Shown piece by piece: positions 1 to 5,848 of a stretch of 7,998 nucleotides of DNA. Source of the stretch: a bacterium (lineage in GTDB: Bacteria > Vulcanimicrobiota > Xenobia > RGZZ01); contig JAJXVI010000073.1 in assembly GCA_021782195.1 (NCBI GenBank), positions 448 to 8,445 on the forward strand, given 5' to 3'. Within the stretch, counting starts at the first letter, position 1. Each line of letters opens with the position of its first letter. Under the pieces are notes generated by a model. That model was given only the letters and a program-made list of their open reading frames with translations. It was not told the origin of the DNA and did not search any database. The position numbers and the translations under genes were made by a program.

Positions 1-340
1 GCGTTACTGTACGTCCCTTCAGCCCTTTCAGCATTGCAATGAACGCGCCGCACTTTCGACAGGCACGGGAAGTACCGCATCCCCCCGTTGTCAGGTCGGC
101 GTGCACGCAGTCGACGGCCTCGCCGGGACGGCAACCGAGGATTGCTTCCCCATGATGTGCCCCAACGAGCCCCTGGAACGCCGTATTCGAGAGGACGATC
201 TGTCGATGAGAATTGACCACGACGGCAGGTTGAGGAACGACGGCCAGAACCTGCTTGAACACAGGAATGGAAAGAAGGAATCGAGCCTGTCGCTCGACTT
301 CCTCAGGGCCGAGTCGTTCCGCAAGGCAACTGTAGCTCAT
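1..340 (-). CDS. PAS-domain sensory protein with Cys cluster, N-terminal part (runs off left edge)
   Basis: This frame is open from an ATG at 340 to the window edge, giving 113 residues of a longer protein. Residues 25-60 (IPVFKQVLAVVPQPAVVVNS followed by HRQIVLSNTAF) have the look of a PAS core: a hydrophobic strand, a turn, then the typical 'N-x-A-F' helix start. After it comes a cysteine-rich segment: C70, RPGEAVDC at 71-78, H80, GGCGTS at 86-91, then C94 and C97. From memory, this RPGEA..C.H...GCGTS..C..CG pattern recurs in a group of bacterial PAS proteins, often ahead of a kinase or phosphatase output domain. The output domain here lies outside the window, so the signalling role is inferred. 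A GGAG lies 12 bases upstream of the ATG, longer than ideal, and no better in-frame start is visible. The product is probably cytoplasmic, since no export signal is visible at this N-terminus. Confidence 0.8.
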   Translation of the reverse strand, partial: MSYSCLAERLGPEEVERQARFLLSIPVFKQVLAVVPQPAVVVNSHRQIVLSNTAFQGLVGAHHGEAILGCRPGEAVDCVHADLTTGGCGTSRACRKCGAFIAMLKGLKGRTVT

Positions 341-421
341 TTTTGCGAGGCACTCCAGTTTAAAGATACATGCAAGACCCGCACATACCCATCGGGTGCC
401 GGACTGAAGAGGAAGTGGGTT

Positions 422-461
422 CACCCGATTGTCGACGGGGTGTCTCGTGGACAATCGGGTG
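422..461. repeat. Perfect 12-bp inverted repeat, 16-base spacer
   Basis: CACCCGATTGTC at 422-433 is the exact reverse complement of GACAATCGGGTG at 450-461. It lies about 80 bp upstream of the PAS gene start and about 135 bp beyond the stop of the small upstream gene. No T-run follows on either strand, so it is a poor intrinsic terminator. An operator or a hairpin in the PAS mRNA leader are the alternatives (inference). Confidence 0.6.
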
Positions 462-552
462 TGGCTTGCGGAAAGACCAGTTCTCGCGTGGACCGATGGC
501 GCGTCCATGAGCCGCTGTTGGGATTGGGGCCTGTCGGCGCGAACGGCCAGCG

Positions 553-580
553 CCGTGACCGTCTGCGCCGAGGGTCACGG
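553..580 (-). terminator. Candidate hairpin terminator after the 66-codon gene
   Basis: CCGTGACC at 553-560 pairs perfectly with GGTCACGG at 573-580 around a 12-base loop. On the minus strand the hairpin begins about 15 bases after the stop codon at 596-598, where a terminator would sit. No U-tract follows, so it may only stabilise the 3' end of the transcript. Confidence 0.35.
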
Positions 581-595
581 ACTGTGGTCGAAAAA

Positions 596-796
596 TCAAC
601 GGTATGGATTGAGGGAGTCGTTCTGGGTCCCTGCGTCTGGGTTGTGGCGGTCGGCGCGGGCAAACGCGAGGGCTCGAACCCTTCCTTTTTGGGTCTGCCG
701 CACGATCTCCATCACGTGGAGCCCGTACTCAGTGGAAAACTCCACCCATCGGAATCCGGCCTGGACGGCGCGGGCAACGCTGCTGAACACCACCAT
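596..796 (-). CDS. Small hypothetical protein, 66 aa
   Basis: I do not recognise a named family. The product is a compact soluble-looking protein of 66 residues (MVVFSSVARAVQAGFRWVEF at 1-20, then a segment with YGLHVMEIVRQ and a basic RALAFARADR tail). The order of a short helix ending in an 'A-x-x-A-G-F' turn followed by alternating polar and hydrophobic strands resembles many short uncharacterised bacterial proteins. The frame stays open up to an ATG at 841 (81 codons), but neither that ATG nor the one at 823 has a ribosome binding site. The ATG at 796 is preceded by GAGGTG six bases away, so I chose it. The gene stands alone between purC and the PAS gene, with a hairpin just past its stop. 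That it is translated is likely but rests only on the binding site and protein-like composition. Confidence 0.6.
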   Translation of the reverse strand: MVVFSSVARAVQAGFRWVEFSTEYGLHVMEIVRQTQKGRVRALAFARADRHNPDAGTQNDSLNPYR

Positions 797-802
797 GTTG
801 CT

Positions 803-808
803 CACCTC
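803..808 (-). promoter_or_regulatory. Ribosome binding site that fixes the start at 796
   Basis: GAGGTG on the minus strand (803-808) stands six bases before the ATG at 794-796. The two in-frame ATGs further upstream (823 and 841) have no comparable purine run, which makes the shorter 66-residue product the better reading. Confidence 0.6.
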
Positions 809-964
809 TTTGTCCGCTTTCATGGTAGCGCTTGCTGACATTTCAAGATATCAGTCAGCCACCCCATGCTGGATGCGGGTGTTGCCGATGGCCCGTGCGC
901 CTGCTCGCTCGAAGGGAGACTCCGTTCTTGACCTGAGGATCAGGCTGGTGCGTGCTCGCGGGGC

Positions 965-988
965 GCGGAGGTCGCGGAGGTCGCGGAG
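965..988. repeat. 9-bp tandem repeat, about 2.7 copies
   Basis: The unit GCGGAGGTC occurs at 965-973 and 974-982, followed by a partial GCGGAG at 983-988. The array lies just beyond the purC stop codon. It is bracketed by a 6-bp inverted repeat (GCGTGC 950-955, GCACGC 994-999). It could be slippage in GC-rich DNA or part of a 3' hairpin of the purC mRNA. Confidence 0.5.
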
Positions 989-998
989 CGTCCGCACG

Positions 999-2168
999 CT
1001 ATTCGCGGCTGGTGTGTGCTCGCCAGGCGAGGAGGCGTCCGTACAGCGACGGGTCGGCTACCGCCAGGATGCGCGCCGCCTGCCACGCTGCCTGCTGGCA
1101 GTGCAGCCAGATCTCCGCCGTGTCGGCGTCGTATCCGTTACCCACGGAGATCACGGGATAGGGCACAGACTCCTCGAGGTCGGGTGCCTGGGCTCCCAAC
1201 ACAAGCACCACCACGGGGCGCCCGTCGGCGTCGTATCGCAGCAGTGCGTCGTCGAGACGGTCGCTCTGCACCTTGTCACACGCGATTCCCAGATCGTGCA
1301 ACTGGCGGAAGATGACGTGTACCATTTCGCCGAGCGTCTCTTCGGAGCAGGTTGCGCTTTCACGAGGACGCAACAGCACGGCCTTTCCGAGCCCTGTCGC
1401 AGGGAAGGTCTCCGTCTTTTCGGCGACCCACCGGTAGTTATCGGTGGCGCGGGCCAGCGATTCGGGCGACCCGTCCACGGGCTCGTGCATTGCGAGCTTG
1501 TCCTTGAGAACTTCCTTGTGTCCGCCAGGCCAGATACGCCACGAGTCGTTGTCGACGACGTCGGCCAGGAGCAGGCGGTCCTGGCAGCGTCCAAACTCGA
1601 ACTTGACGTCGACGAGTACCACGTCGCGCAGGGCCCAGGCGCGCTCGAGGACGTCGAATGCGCGGATGCTTTCACGCTTGATCGTGGCGAGTTCGTCGGA
1701 CGTGAGCATGGAACGTCCGAGGATGTCGCCTTCGATGACGTGAGGGTCGTGCAGCAGGTCGTTCTTCTCGAAGAACTCGATGAGGGGAGGACGAAATCGC
1801 GCCCCTTCCGCGACCGCGGGAAAACGCCGCAGGTAGGAACCGGTGGCGATGCGTCGCACCACGACTGCAACCCCGACCATCTCGCACTGGCGTGCGCGGA
1901 AGGTGACCGCGTCTACCCGGTTGAGGAAGTGCGTGCGGATGCCGGCTTCATTGAGCAGTTTGAAGGCGTTGCACGTCGTGGTGGTGGACAGGGCAGGCCA
2001 GTCCGGCACGAAAATCTGGCGCGTTTCGCCATCGTCTGGTTCCTGTCGGGTGCGAATCAGCACGGCGTTGGGGTCGCGCGCGTCGCGATAGACGATCTTG
2101 GTTCTGCCTTCGACGAGGACGTCCAGACCCAGGCAGGGGTCGCTGTCGGTATTGGTGAGTGCGGGCAT
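999..2168 (-). CDS. purC: SAICAR synthase with degenerate C-terminal PurE-like domain
   Basis: Phosphoribosylaminoimidazole-succinocarboxamide synthase joins CAIR and aspartate using ATP in cytoplasmic purine synthesis. The 389-residue product shows the ATP-site motif VEGRTKIVY (19-27), RRIATGSYLRR (105-115), LVDVKFEFG (185-193) and LADVVDNDSWRIWP (201-214). These match the eukaryotic PAICS-type branch better than the short E. coli PurC of about 237 residues. Residues about 263-389 are an extra domain. GRPVVVLVLG followed later by YPVIS, and the end AARILAVADPSLYGRLLAWR, parallel the second half of the PurE/AIR carboxylase domain fused in PAICS. However, the PurE P-loop and SAHR-type catalytic motif are not recognisable, so this domain is probably not a working carboxylase (inference). 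The start is an ATG with GGAGG eight bases upstream (2177-2181). The frame stays open further upstream but only as a shadow of the next gene. Confidence 0.93.
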   Translation of the reverse strand: MPALTNTDSDPCLGLDVLVEGRTKIVYRDARDPNAVLIRTRQEPDDGETRQIFVPDWPALSTTTTCNAFKLLNEAGIRTHFLNRVDAVTFRARQCEMVGVAVVVRRIATGSYLRRFPAVAEGARFRPPLIEFFEKNDLLHDPHVIEGDILGRSMLTSDELATIKRESIRAFDVLERAWALRDVVLVDVKFEFGRCQDRLLLADVVDNDSWRIWPGGHKEVLKDKLAMHEPVDGSPESLARATDNYRWVAEKTETFPATGLGKAVLLRPRESATCSEETLGEMVHVIFRQLHDLGIACDKVQSDRLDDALLRYDADGRPVVVLVLGAQAPDLEESVPYPVISVGNGYDADTAEIWLHCQQAAWQAARILAVADPSLYGRLLAWRAHTSRE

Positions 2169-2283
2169 CGGTCGGGCCTCCAGGGCATGATACTCCAGGG
2201 GACGGTCGGGCCCTGCCGGAACGTCCGCGTGGATCGGCGATCTCTTTCCGCCGGTGCTCTCGACGACGATTCCTTGCAGTGGC

Positions 2284-2297
2284 TCGCGCAAGCGCGA
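2284..2297 (-). terminator. Short GC palindrome after the DsbD-like gene
   Basis: TCGCGCAAGCGCGA is a perfect 14-bp palindrome five bases beyond the stop codon of the gene ending at 2303. It could form a small stable hairpin in the 3' end of that mRNA. There is no U-tract, and purC starts only 116 bases further on, so partial read-through into purC is possible. Confidence 0.25.
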
Positions 2298-2302
2298 CGT
2301 TG

Positions 2303-2866
2303 CTATCGGGTGACCTGGAGGGGGACGGTGAAATTGATGGTGGTGGGCATCCTGCACTGGCGGTCGCTGCACGCCTGGAAACTGAAGTGGCCGGTCAGTT
2401 TCTGAAGCCCGGCTGCCGTTTTTGCGGCAAGCAGTTTCACCGTCACTGTGACGGTATTGATGTACACGTTCGCGTCGTGGCTGAGGGCCTTGACGTAGAC
2501 CTTGCGTGCTTTCTGCATGTCGACGAACAACACTTTTGTCGCTTTCGTGCCGGTCAGCGAGAGCACGGCAGGTCGCACGCCTGGAACGAGCGGTTTGGGG
2601 CCGAAGATGTGCCATCCGCGATCGACGCGGAAGTGCATCGTGAAGATGGCGCTGTGGCCGGCCTGTACGTGTACGGGGTGGGACGGAGGAATGATCGTCA
2701 CGACCTGGTGGGGACCGGCCAGGGCGCGACTCGTTCCCACGCAGAGGAGGAGTGCGACCGCGACGCACATCTGCGCAACATTGCGGACGGTCTGGGTGCG
2801 TGGGCGCAGGCTGGCGCCTTGCGCTGCTTGGACGGTGGAGACTGAGGGAGTGGACGAACTGCGCAC
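2303..2866 (-). CDS. Exported stand-alone DsbD-alpha-like domain protein
   Basis: The protein resembles the periplasmic N-terminal domain of the thiol:disulfide interchange protein DsbD, which passes electrons from the membrane to periplasmic partners. The clearest signature is GHFSFQACSDRQCRMPTT at 159-176: an aromatic-x-A-C-x4-C pattern followed by PPTT-like residues and a strand FTVPLQV. The two cysteines (166 and 171) would be the redox pair. Residues 28-50 form a hydrophobic stretch ending ALA-G, a plausible signal peptide with cleavage after residue 50, so the mature part is about 137 residues. The membrane and thioredoxin domains of full DsbD are absent. I chose the GTG at 2866 because GGAG lies eight bases before it. 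An upstream in-frame GTG at 2953 lacks any binding site. An ATG at residue 33, next to the hydrophobic core, is another possibility. The gene lies between gspC and purC on the same strand. Confidence 0.75.
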   Translation of the reverse strand: MRSSSTPSVSTVQAAQGASLRPRTQTVRNVAQMCVAVALLLCVGTSRALAGPHQVVTIIPPSHPVHVQAGHSAIFTMHFRVDRGWHIFGPKPLVPGVRPAVLSLTGTKATKVLFVDMQKARKVYVKALSHDANVYINTVTVTVKLLAAKTAAGLQKLTGHFSFQACSDRQCRMPTTINFTVPLQVTR

Positions 2867-2874
2867 GGGGTGAT

Positions 2875-2878
2875 CTCC
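2875..2878 (-). promoter_or_regulatory. Ribosome binding site that favours the GTG start at 2866
   Basis: GGAG on the minus strand stands eight bases before the GTG at 2864-2866. The longer in-frame alternative starting at 2953 follows a pyrimidine-rich stretch with no such signal, and would place about 55 residues in front of the hydrophobic signal core. Confidence 0.5.
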
Positions 2879-2982
2879 AATCGTGACGGGATGGGTGGGT
2901 GTGCGACCTCGCCGGATAGATTCGGCGAGGCTCAAAAGGTGGCGCTTGAACACAGGGGGCGCGGGAGAGGGGATTTGTGCCT

Positions 2983-3026
2983 CGGGTCAGTGTAAGGTCA
3001 GTGTAGGGTTAGTGTCGGGTCAGTGG
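2983..3026. repeat. Four 11-bp direct repeats between gspC and the DsbD-like gene
   Basis: Read on the plus strand the units are CGGGTCAGTGT, AAGGTCAGTGT, AGGGTTAGTGT and CGGGTCAGTGG, head to tail without gaps. On the minus strand each holds a CACTGAC-like 7-mer (one copy CACTAAC) with a four-base linker. The array overlaps the gspC stop codon (3020-3022) and ends about 115 bases upstream of the DsbD-like GTG start. Spacing of one helical turn is what tandem sites for OmpR/PhoB-type regulators look like, but plain tandem duplication would give the same pattern. Confidence 0.7.
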
Positions 3027-3967
3027 AAATCGACCTCTCGCTGGATGATCTGGCCGTTTCGGTCGATCTTCATGACGATGCGGTCTTCGTTCTTGAAGGT
3101 CTGGAAGACGTTCAGGCCCTGCTCGGGGGTGTTGACGGGCTGATCGTTGACGGAGAGGAGAATGTCGTTCTGTTCGAGTCCGACGCGCGAGAGAAAGGAG
3201 CCTGGCTTGAGGTATGTGACGCGCGATCCGTAGTCGACGCCGTTCTTCTTGAAGGGAAGGATTCTCAAGTTCTTCAGGGTCACGGGAAGGTTTGACATCG
3301 CGGCGTCTCGCTCGGCGATGGACATCTGCGCGGTGGCGACGCCTGAACCTGGCAAGCTCGGATTCGCGACCACGGGCGCGGGTGGGGGGGGAAGGACTGC
3401 CGGACCCTGAGGACCGGGGGAAGCGGTTGGAAGCGCCGCTTCCACTGAAGGCATGTACAGGGTGCGGTGCTGTCCGTACATTTCCAGTACGACCGAGTTG
3501 TCACGTATCTCCGCGACGGTGAACAGTCCGGCCTTGTCTCCCTCGTGCAGTACGACCTGCTTGCTGTTGATCACCATAATGGCGATGGACGCGCCCGGGC
3601 ACACGATGGTGCCGATGAGCGACATCAGGCTCGACGGGTCGGGGATCGGTGCCGTGGTCTTGACGGCAGCGGTGGCTCCAGTTGTGCCCGTCGTGCCGCT
3701 TGCTCCTGGCGCGCCGCTCGCACTGGGACTGGGTGCCAGCGTGACGTCGGCTGCATTTCCGAGAAGGACGCGGCCGTCTGCAATCAGTTGCTTTTCTCCA
3801 CCGACGCTCGGGTGCGGTGTGGGCGACGGCGCCGCGACGTGGATCGCGGTCGAAGGGGCTGGGAGCCAGTGAGTGCGCAGGCCTAGACTGACGAGGTCGG
3901 CCACGACGATGGCGACGACCGTGACAAAGATCAGTTGAGTGGCAGTCAGCCATGTGCGTTCTTGCAT
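3020..3967 (-). CDS. gspC: Type II secretion GspC-like protein (HR and PDZ domains)
   Basis: GspC is the inner-membrane protein of the type II secretion system that links the inner-membrane platform to the outer-membrane secretin GspD. The 315-residue product has the family layout. There is a short cytoplasmic tail, one membrane segment at about 9-30, and a low-complexity Pro/Ser/Thr/Gly linker (36-112). An HR-type beta domain follows at about 116-172 (LIGTIVCPGASIAIMV, then VVLHEGDKAG and VVLEMYGQHRTLYM). A second Pro-rich linker (175-206) leads to a C-terminal PDZ domain at about 228-313, with YLKPGSFLSRVGLEQNDILL and NTPEQGLNVFQTFKNEDRI. Length fits the family. The ATG at 3967 lies 22 bases inside the end of the DUF1848 gene and lacks a clear binding site, which suggests translational coupling. 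No other gsp gene is visible. A PDZ protein outside secretion is the alternative. Confidence 0.8.
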   Translation of the reverse strand: MQERTWLTATQLIFVTVVAIVVADLVSLGLRTHWLPAPSTAIHVAAPSPTPHPSVGGEKQLIADGRVLLGNAADVTLAPSPSASGAPGASGTTGTTGATAAVKTTAPIPDPSSLMSLIGTIVCPGASIAIMVINSKQVVLHEGDKAGLFTVAEIRDNSVVLEMYGQHRTLYMPSVEAALPTASPGPQGPAVLPPPPAPVVANPSLPGSGVATAQMSIAERDAAMSNLPVTLKNLRILPFKKNGVDYGSRVTYLKPGSFLSRVGLEQNDILLSVNDQPVNTPEQGLNVFQTFKNEDRIVMKIDRNGQIIQREVDFH

Positions 3968-4908
3968 ACCGTGTCCGATGGTAGCACATTCCCTCCCTCC
4001 ACGCAACACAGCGCGGGGTCGGGCTCGTAGTGTCCGAGAAGGGAGGGGGACTGGGCGTCGTGCGCGGCGTGGTTGCCGCGAGCGGTCGCAAAATTTGTCG
4101 TTGCGTAGCAGTACTGGCAGCCGTACAGGCAACTGTCGTACATCCCGATGTCCCGGCTGACCACGCAGCCGCAGGCTTCGCGCTGGCCTGCGTCCTTCCG
4201 CGGGGAAGCATTGCGCCCGAAGACGTTGCGCAGGAGTTCGTCGTCCACGCACTTGCCCGGGAGGATGCCATGCGGTCGGAGGTCCAGTTCTTCCGCACAA
4301 CTCACCGCTTTCATTCCGTGCGCGGCGGCCGAGGCGGCGATGTGGGCGAACAGAGGCTCGAGGAACGGCTCGGGCGCGAGTACCTCGAGTCCCTGCTGAC
4401 GGAGCTCGCGGAAACGGGCGGCGGCCTTCTTGTAATAGTCCACCACGCTGACGACCACGCGCGTGGTGTTTCCCTCGAGCAGATCGGCCAGTTCGTCGAA
4501 CTTCGCGCGGTGGAAGTCGACCGTCGTCTCCTTTGTGAAGACGATGGGGTCGTAGCGCCAGATCACGCGGCGCGGGCCGATGCGCGCGGACAGGTTGCGA
4601 AAGGTGTCCACGGCCTGCGCTTTCGGAGGAGACTTCGGGTCGATGGCGCGCGGATTGTTCATCACGGTGTACTGAAAATAGTAGCGGTGCCCCATCTCGT
4701 CGAGTTCTGGCAGGTGCGCGACGAGCGGGCGTGGGTTGCGGGTCCAGAAGACGATGGCGTCGACATGCCTCGGGTCGAGCAGGATATGCGACACCTGTTT
4801 TCGGTTGAACGGATTCGGCACTGTGCAGTACCCTGCTCGCAGGCGGTTCATCATCCACGGGGCGTAGAACGCTGCAATGTCAGTGCGTCGACTGGCGCTG
4901 ATAATCAT
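3946..4908 (-). CDS. DUF1848 family protein with C-terminal Cys cluster
   Basis: The 320-residue protein matches the uncharacterised DUF1848 family along its length: MIISASRRTDIAAFYAPW at the N-terminus, VDAIVFWTRNP (49-59), YYFQYTV (76-82), IGPRRVIWRYDPI (110-122), and GKCVDDELLRNVFG (218-231). Near the C-terminus are C246, C248, then DIGMYDSCLYGCQYCYA, which holds C260-x3-C264-x2-C267. This spacing equals that of the radical SAM iron-sulfur motif, but it sits at the end of the protein instead of the start; the family is known for this resemblance. An Fe-S cluster is likely by analogy; the reaction is unknown. The ATG at 4908 is where family members begin (MIISASRRTDI) and follows AGAGG four bases upstream. 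In-frame codons continue upstream to 5031 but do not look like protein. Its last 22 bases overlap gspC, in another frame. Confidence 0.9.
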   Translation of the reverse strand: MIISASRRTDIAAFYAPWMMNRLRAGYCTVPNPFNRKQVSHILLDPRHVDAIVFWTRNPRPLVAHLPELDEMGHRYYFQYTVMNNPRAIDPKSPPKAQAVDTFRNLSARIGPRRVIWRYDPIVFTKETTVDFHRAKFDELADLLEGNTTRVVVSVVDYYKKAAARFRELRQQGLEVLAPEPFLEPLFAHIAASAAAHGMKAVSCAEELDLRPHGILPGKCVDDELLRNVFGRNASPRKDAGQREACGCVVSRDIGMYDSCLYGCQYCYATTNFATARGNHAAHDAQSPSLLGHYEPDPALCCVEGGNVLPSDTVCKNAHG

Positions 4909-5050
4909 GATCCCTCTACCCCCATTGCCCTCTTGTCTTCGCGCTTGATCGGGATTTGCAAACCTCTGGCGGGAAACTGTGGTGGAATCAGGCTGTTTGG
5001 AAAGATGGATCAATCGCGGGTCAGAGCTCATACCGTTGAGACAAGCTGCC

Positions 5051-5848
5051 TTAGCGGCCCTCGCGGAGCAGTGCCCCTGCCTCTATCACGTACCCGGCTG
5101 CATTGTTCCAGTACGACGACGGGTCGAAATCCTGGCCGTTGTTTGCGGCGTATTCCCAGGCCTGCCGGGCTCGATGGTAAAGGTTGAACGCCGCGGACAT
5201 GGCTGCGTAGGAAGGCGGGTCACCGCTGTCCGTGCGTTCCACCTGGAATCGCAGTCGGACGTCGCTGGTTATCGTACTCCACACTCGCGGGAATGAACTG
5301 TTGCAGTCTGCAAGGCGCACGCAGTACTCGCTGAAGGTGAGGCCCGTCGCAGTCTCGGAAGCCAGCCGGTTGAGGTCAGCCAGCGCTCGGACCGCCGCCT
5401 GGTAGTAGACAGCATAGGCCTGCGCGCTCGCTGCGTACTGTCGCGCGACGCTCTCGTCGTACGCCCGCTCGGCATTTCTCCCCCTCTGTTGCTCTGAGAC
5501 GCGCGCTGTCGGAACACGAGCGTGCCCCACAAACACCACCAGGTCCCCCGGCGCGAGCTTGCCGTTGAAGCCCCTCCACGGTATCACCGCGGCCAGGCCT
5601 CCATGCACCGTGACGACGACCGCCTGGCAGATTCGCGTACCTTGCCGTGTCACCTCGCAGACGTCCCGCGGTCTCAGCTCCTGGTCTTCGCGATACCGTA
5701 TGACATATGCGTCCATGACTTTCGGAACCGGTCCCACCACAACGCCGTCCGCGTCGGATGGGATTGCAGGCGGGGACGCGAGTCCTGGGACCACCCCGAG
5801 CAGGACCAGGATGAAAACTGCGACGCAACAGTGGATTCTGCTTTTCAC
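5051..5848 (-). CDS. Exported protein of unknown function, 265 aa
   Basis: I do not recognise a named family. Residues 1-25 (MKSRIHCC, a hydrophobic core VAVFILVLLGVV, then PGLAS) form a clear signal peptide, so the mature protein should be periplasmic or outside the cell. Residues about 47-110 are strand-rich and end with a GDLVVFVG turn, like small beta-barrel domains that share an 'R-x-G ... V-x-V ... GD-x-V' pattern. Residues 120-165 are helical and alanine-rich with many Arg and Tyr. Cysteines at 64 and 74, and at 176 and 182, come in pairs and could form disulfides. The start is a GTG at 5848 that overlaps the DinB stop codon in a GTGA, so the two genes are translationally coupled. A GGGG lies 11 bases upstream. 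The open frame further upstream, to 6100, only shadows the DinB gene. Confidence 0.75.
   Translation of the reverse strand: MKSRIHCCVAVFILVLLGVVPGLASPPAIPSDADGVVVGPVPKVMDAYVIRYREDQELRPRDVCEVTRQGTRICQAVVVTVHGGLAAVIPWRGFNGKLAPGDLVVFVGHARVPTARVSEQQRGRNAERAYDESVARQYAASAQAYAVYYQAAVRALADLNRLASETATGLTFSEYCVRLADCNSSFPRVWSTITSDVRLRFQVERTDSGDPPSYAAMSAAFNLYHRARQAWEYAANNGQDFDPSSYWNNAAGYVIEAGALLREGR

Noticed and set aside
429..2405. Plus-strand open frame of 658 codons
   Set aside because: It runs antisense to purC and the small gene, has Arg/Val/Gly-rich composition without domains, and is what GC-rich codons on the opposite strand produce.
2169..2768. Upstream extension of the purC frame
   Set aside because: It overlaps the DsbD-like gene and has no similarity to PurC; the ATG at 2168 has a GGAGG at proper spacing.
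3968..4858. Upstream part of the long minus frame ending at 3020
   Set aside because: It lies over DUF1848 in another frame and is Arg/Pro-rich noise; the recognisable GspC protein with its membrane anchor begins at 3967.
4030..5187. Plus-strand open frame of 385 codons
   Set aside because: It is antisense to the clearly recognised DUF1848 gene and shows no domain or start signal.
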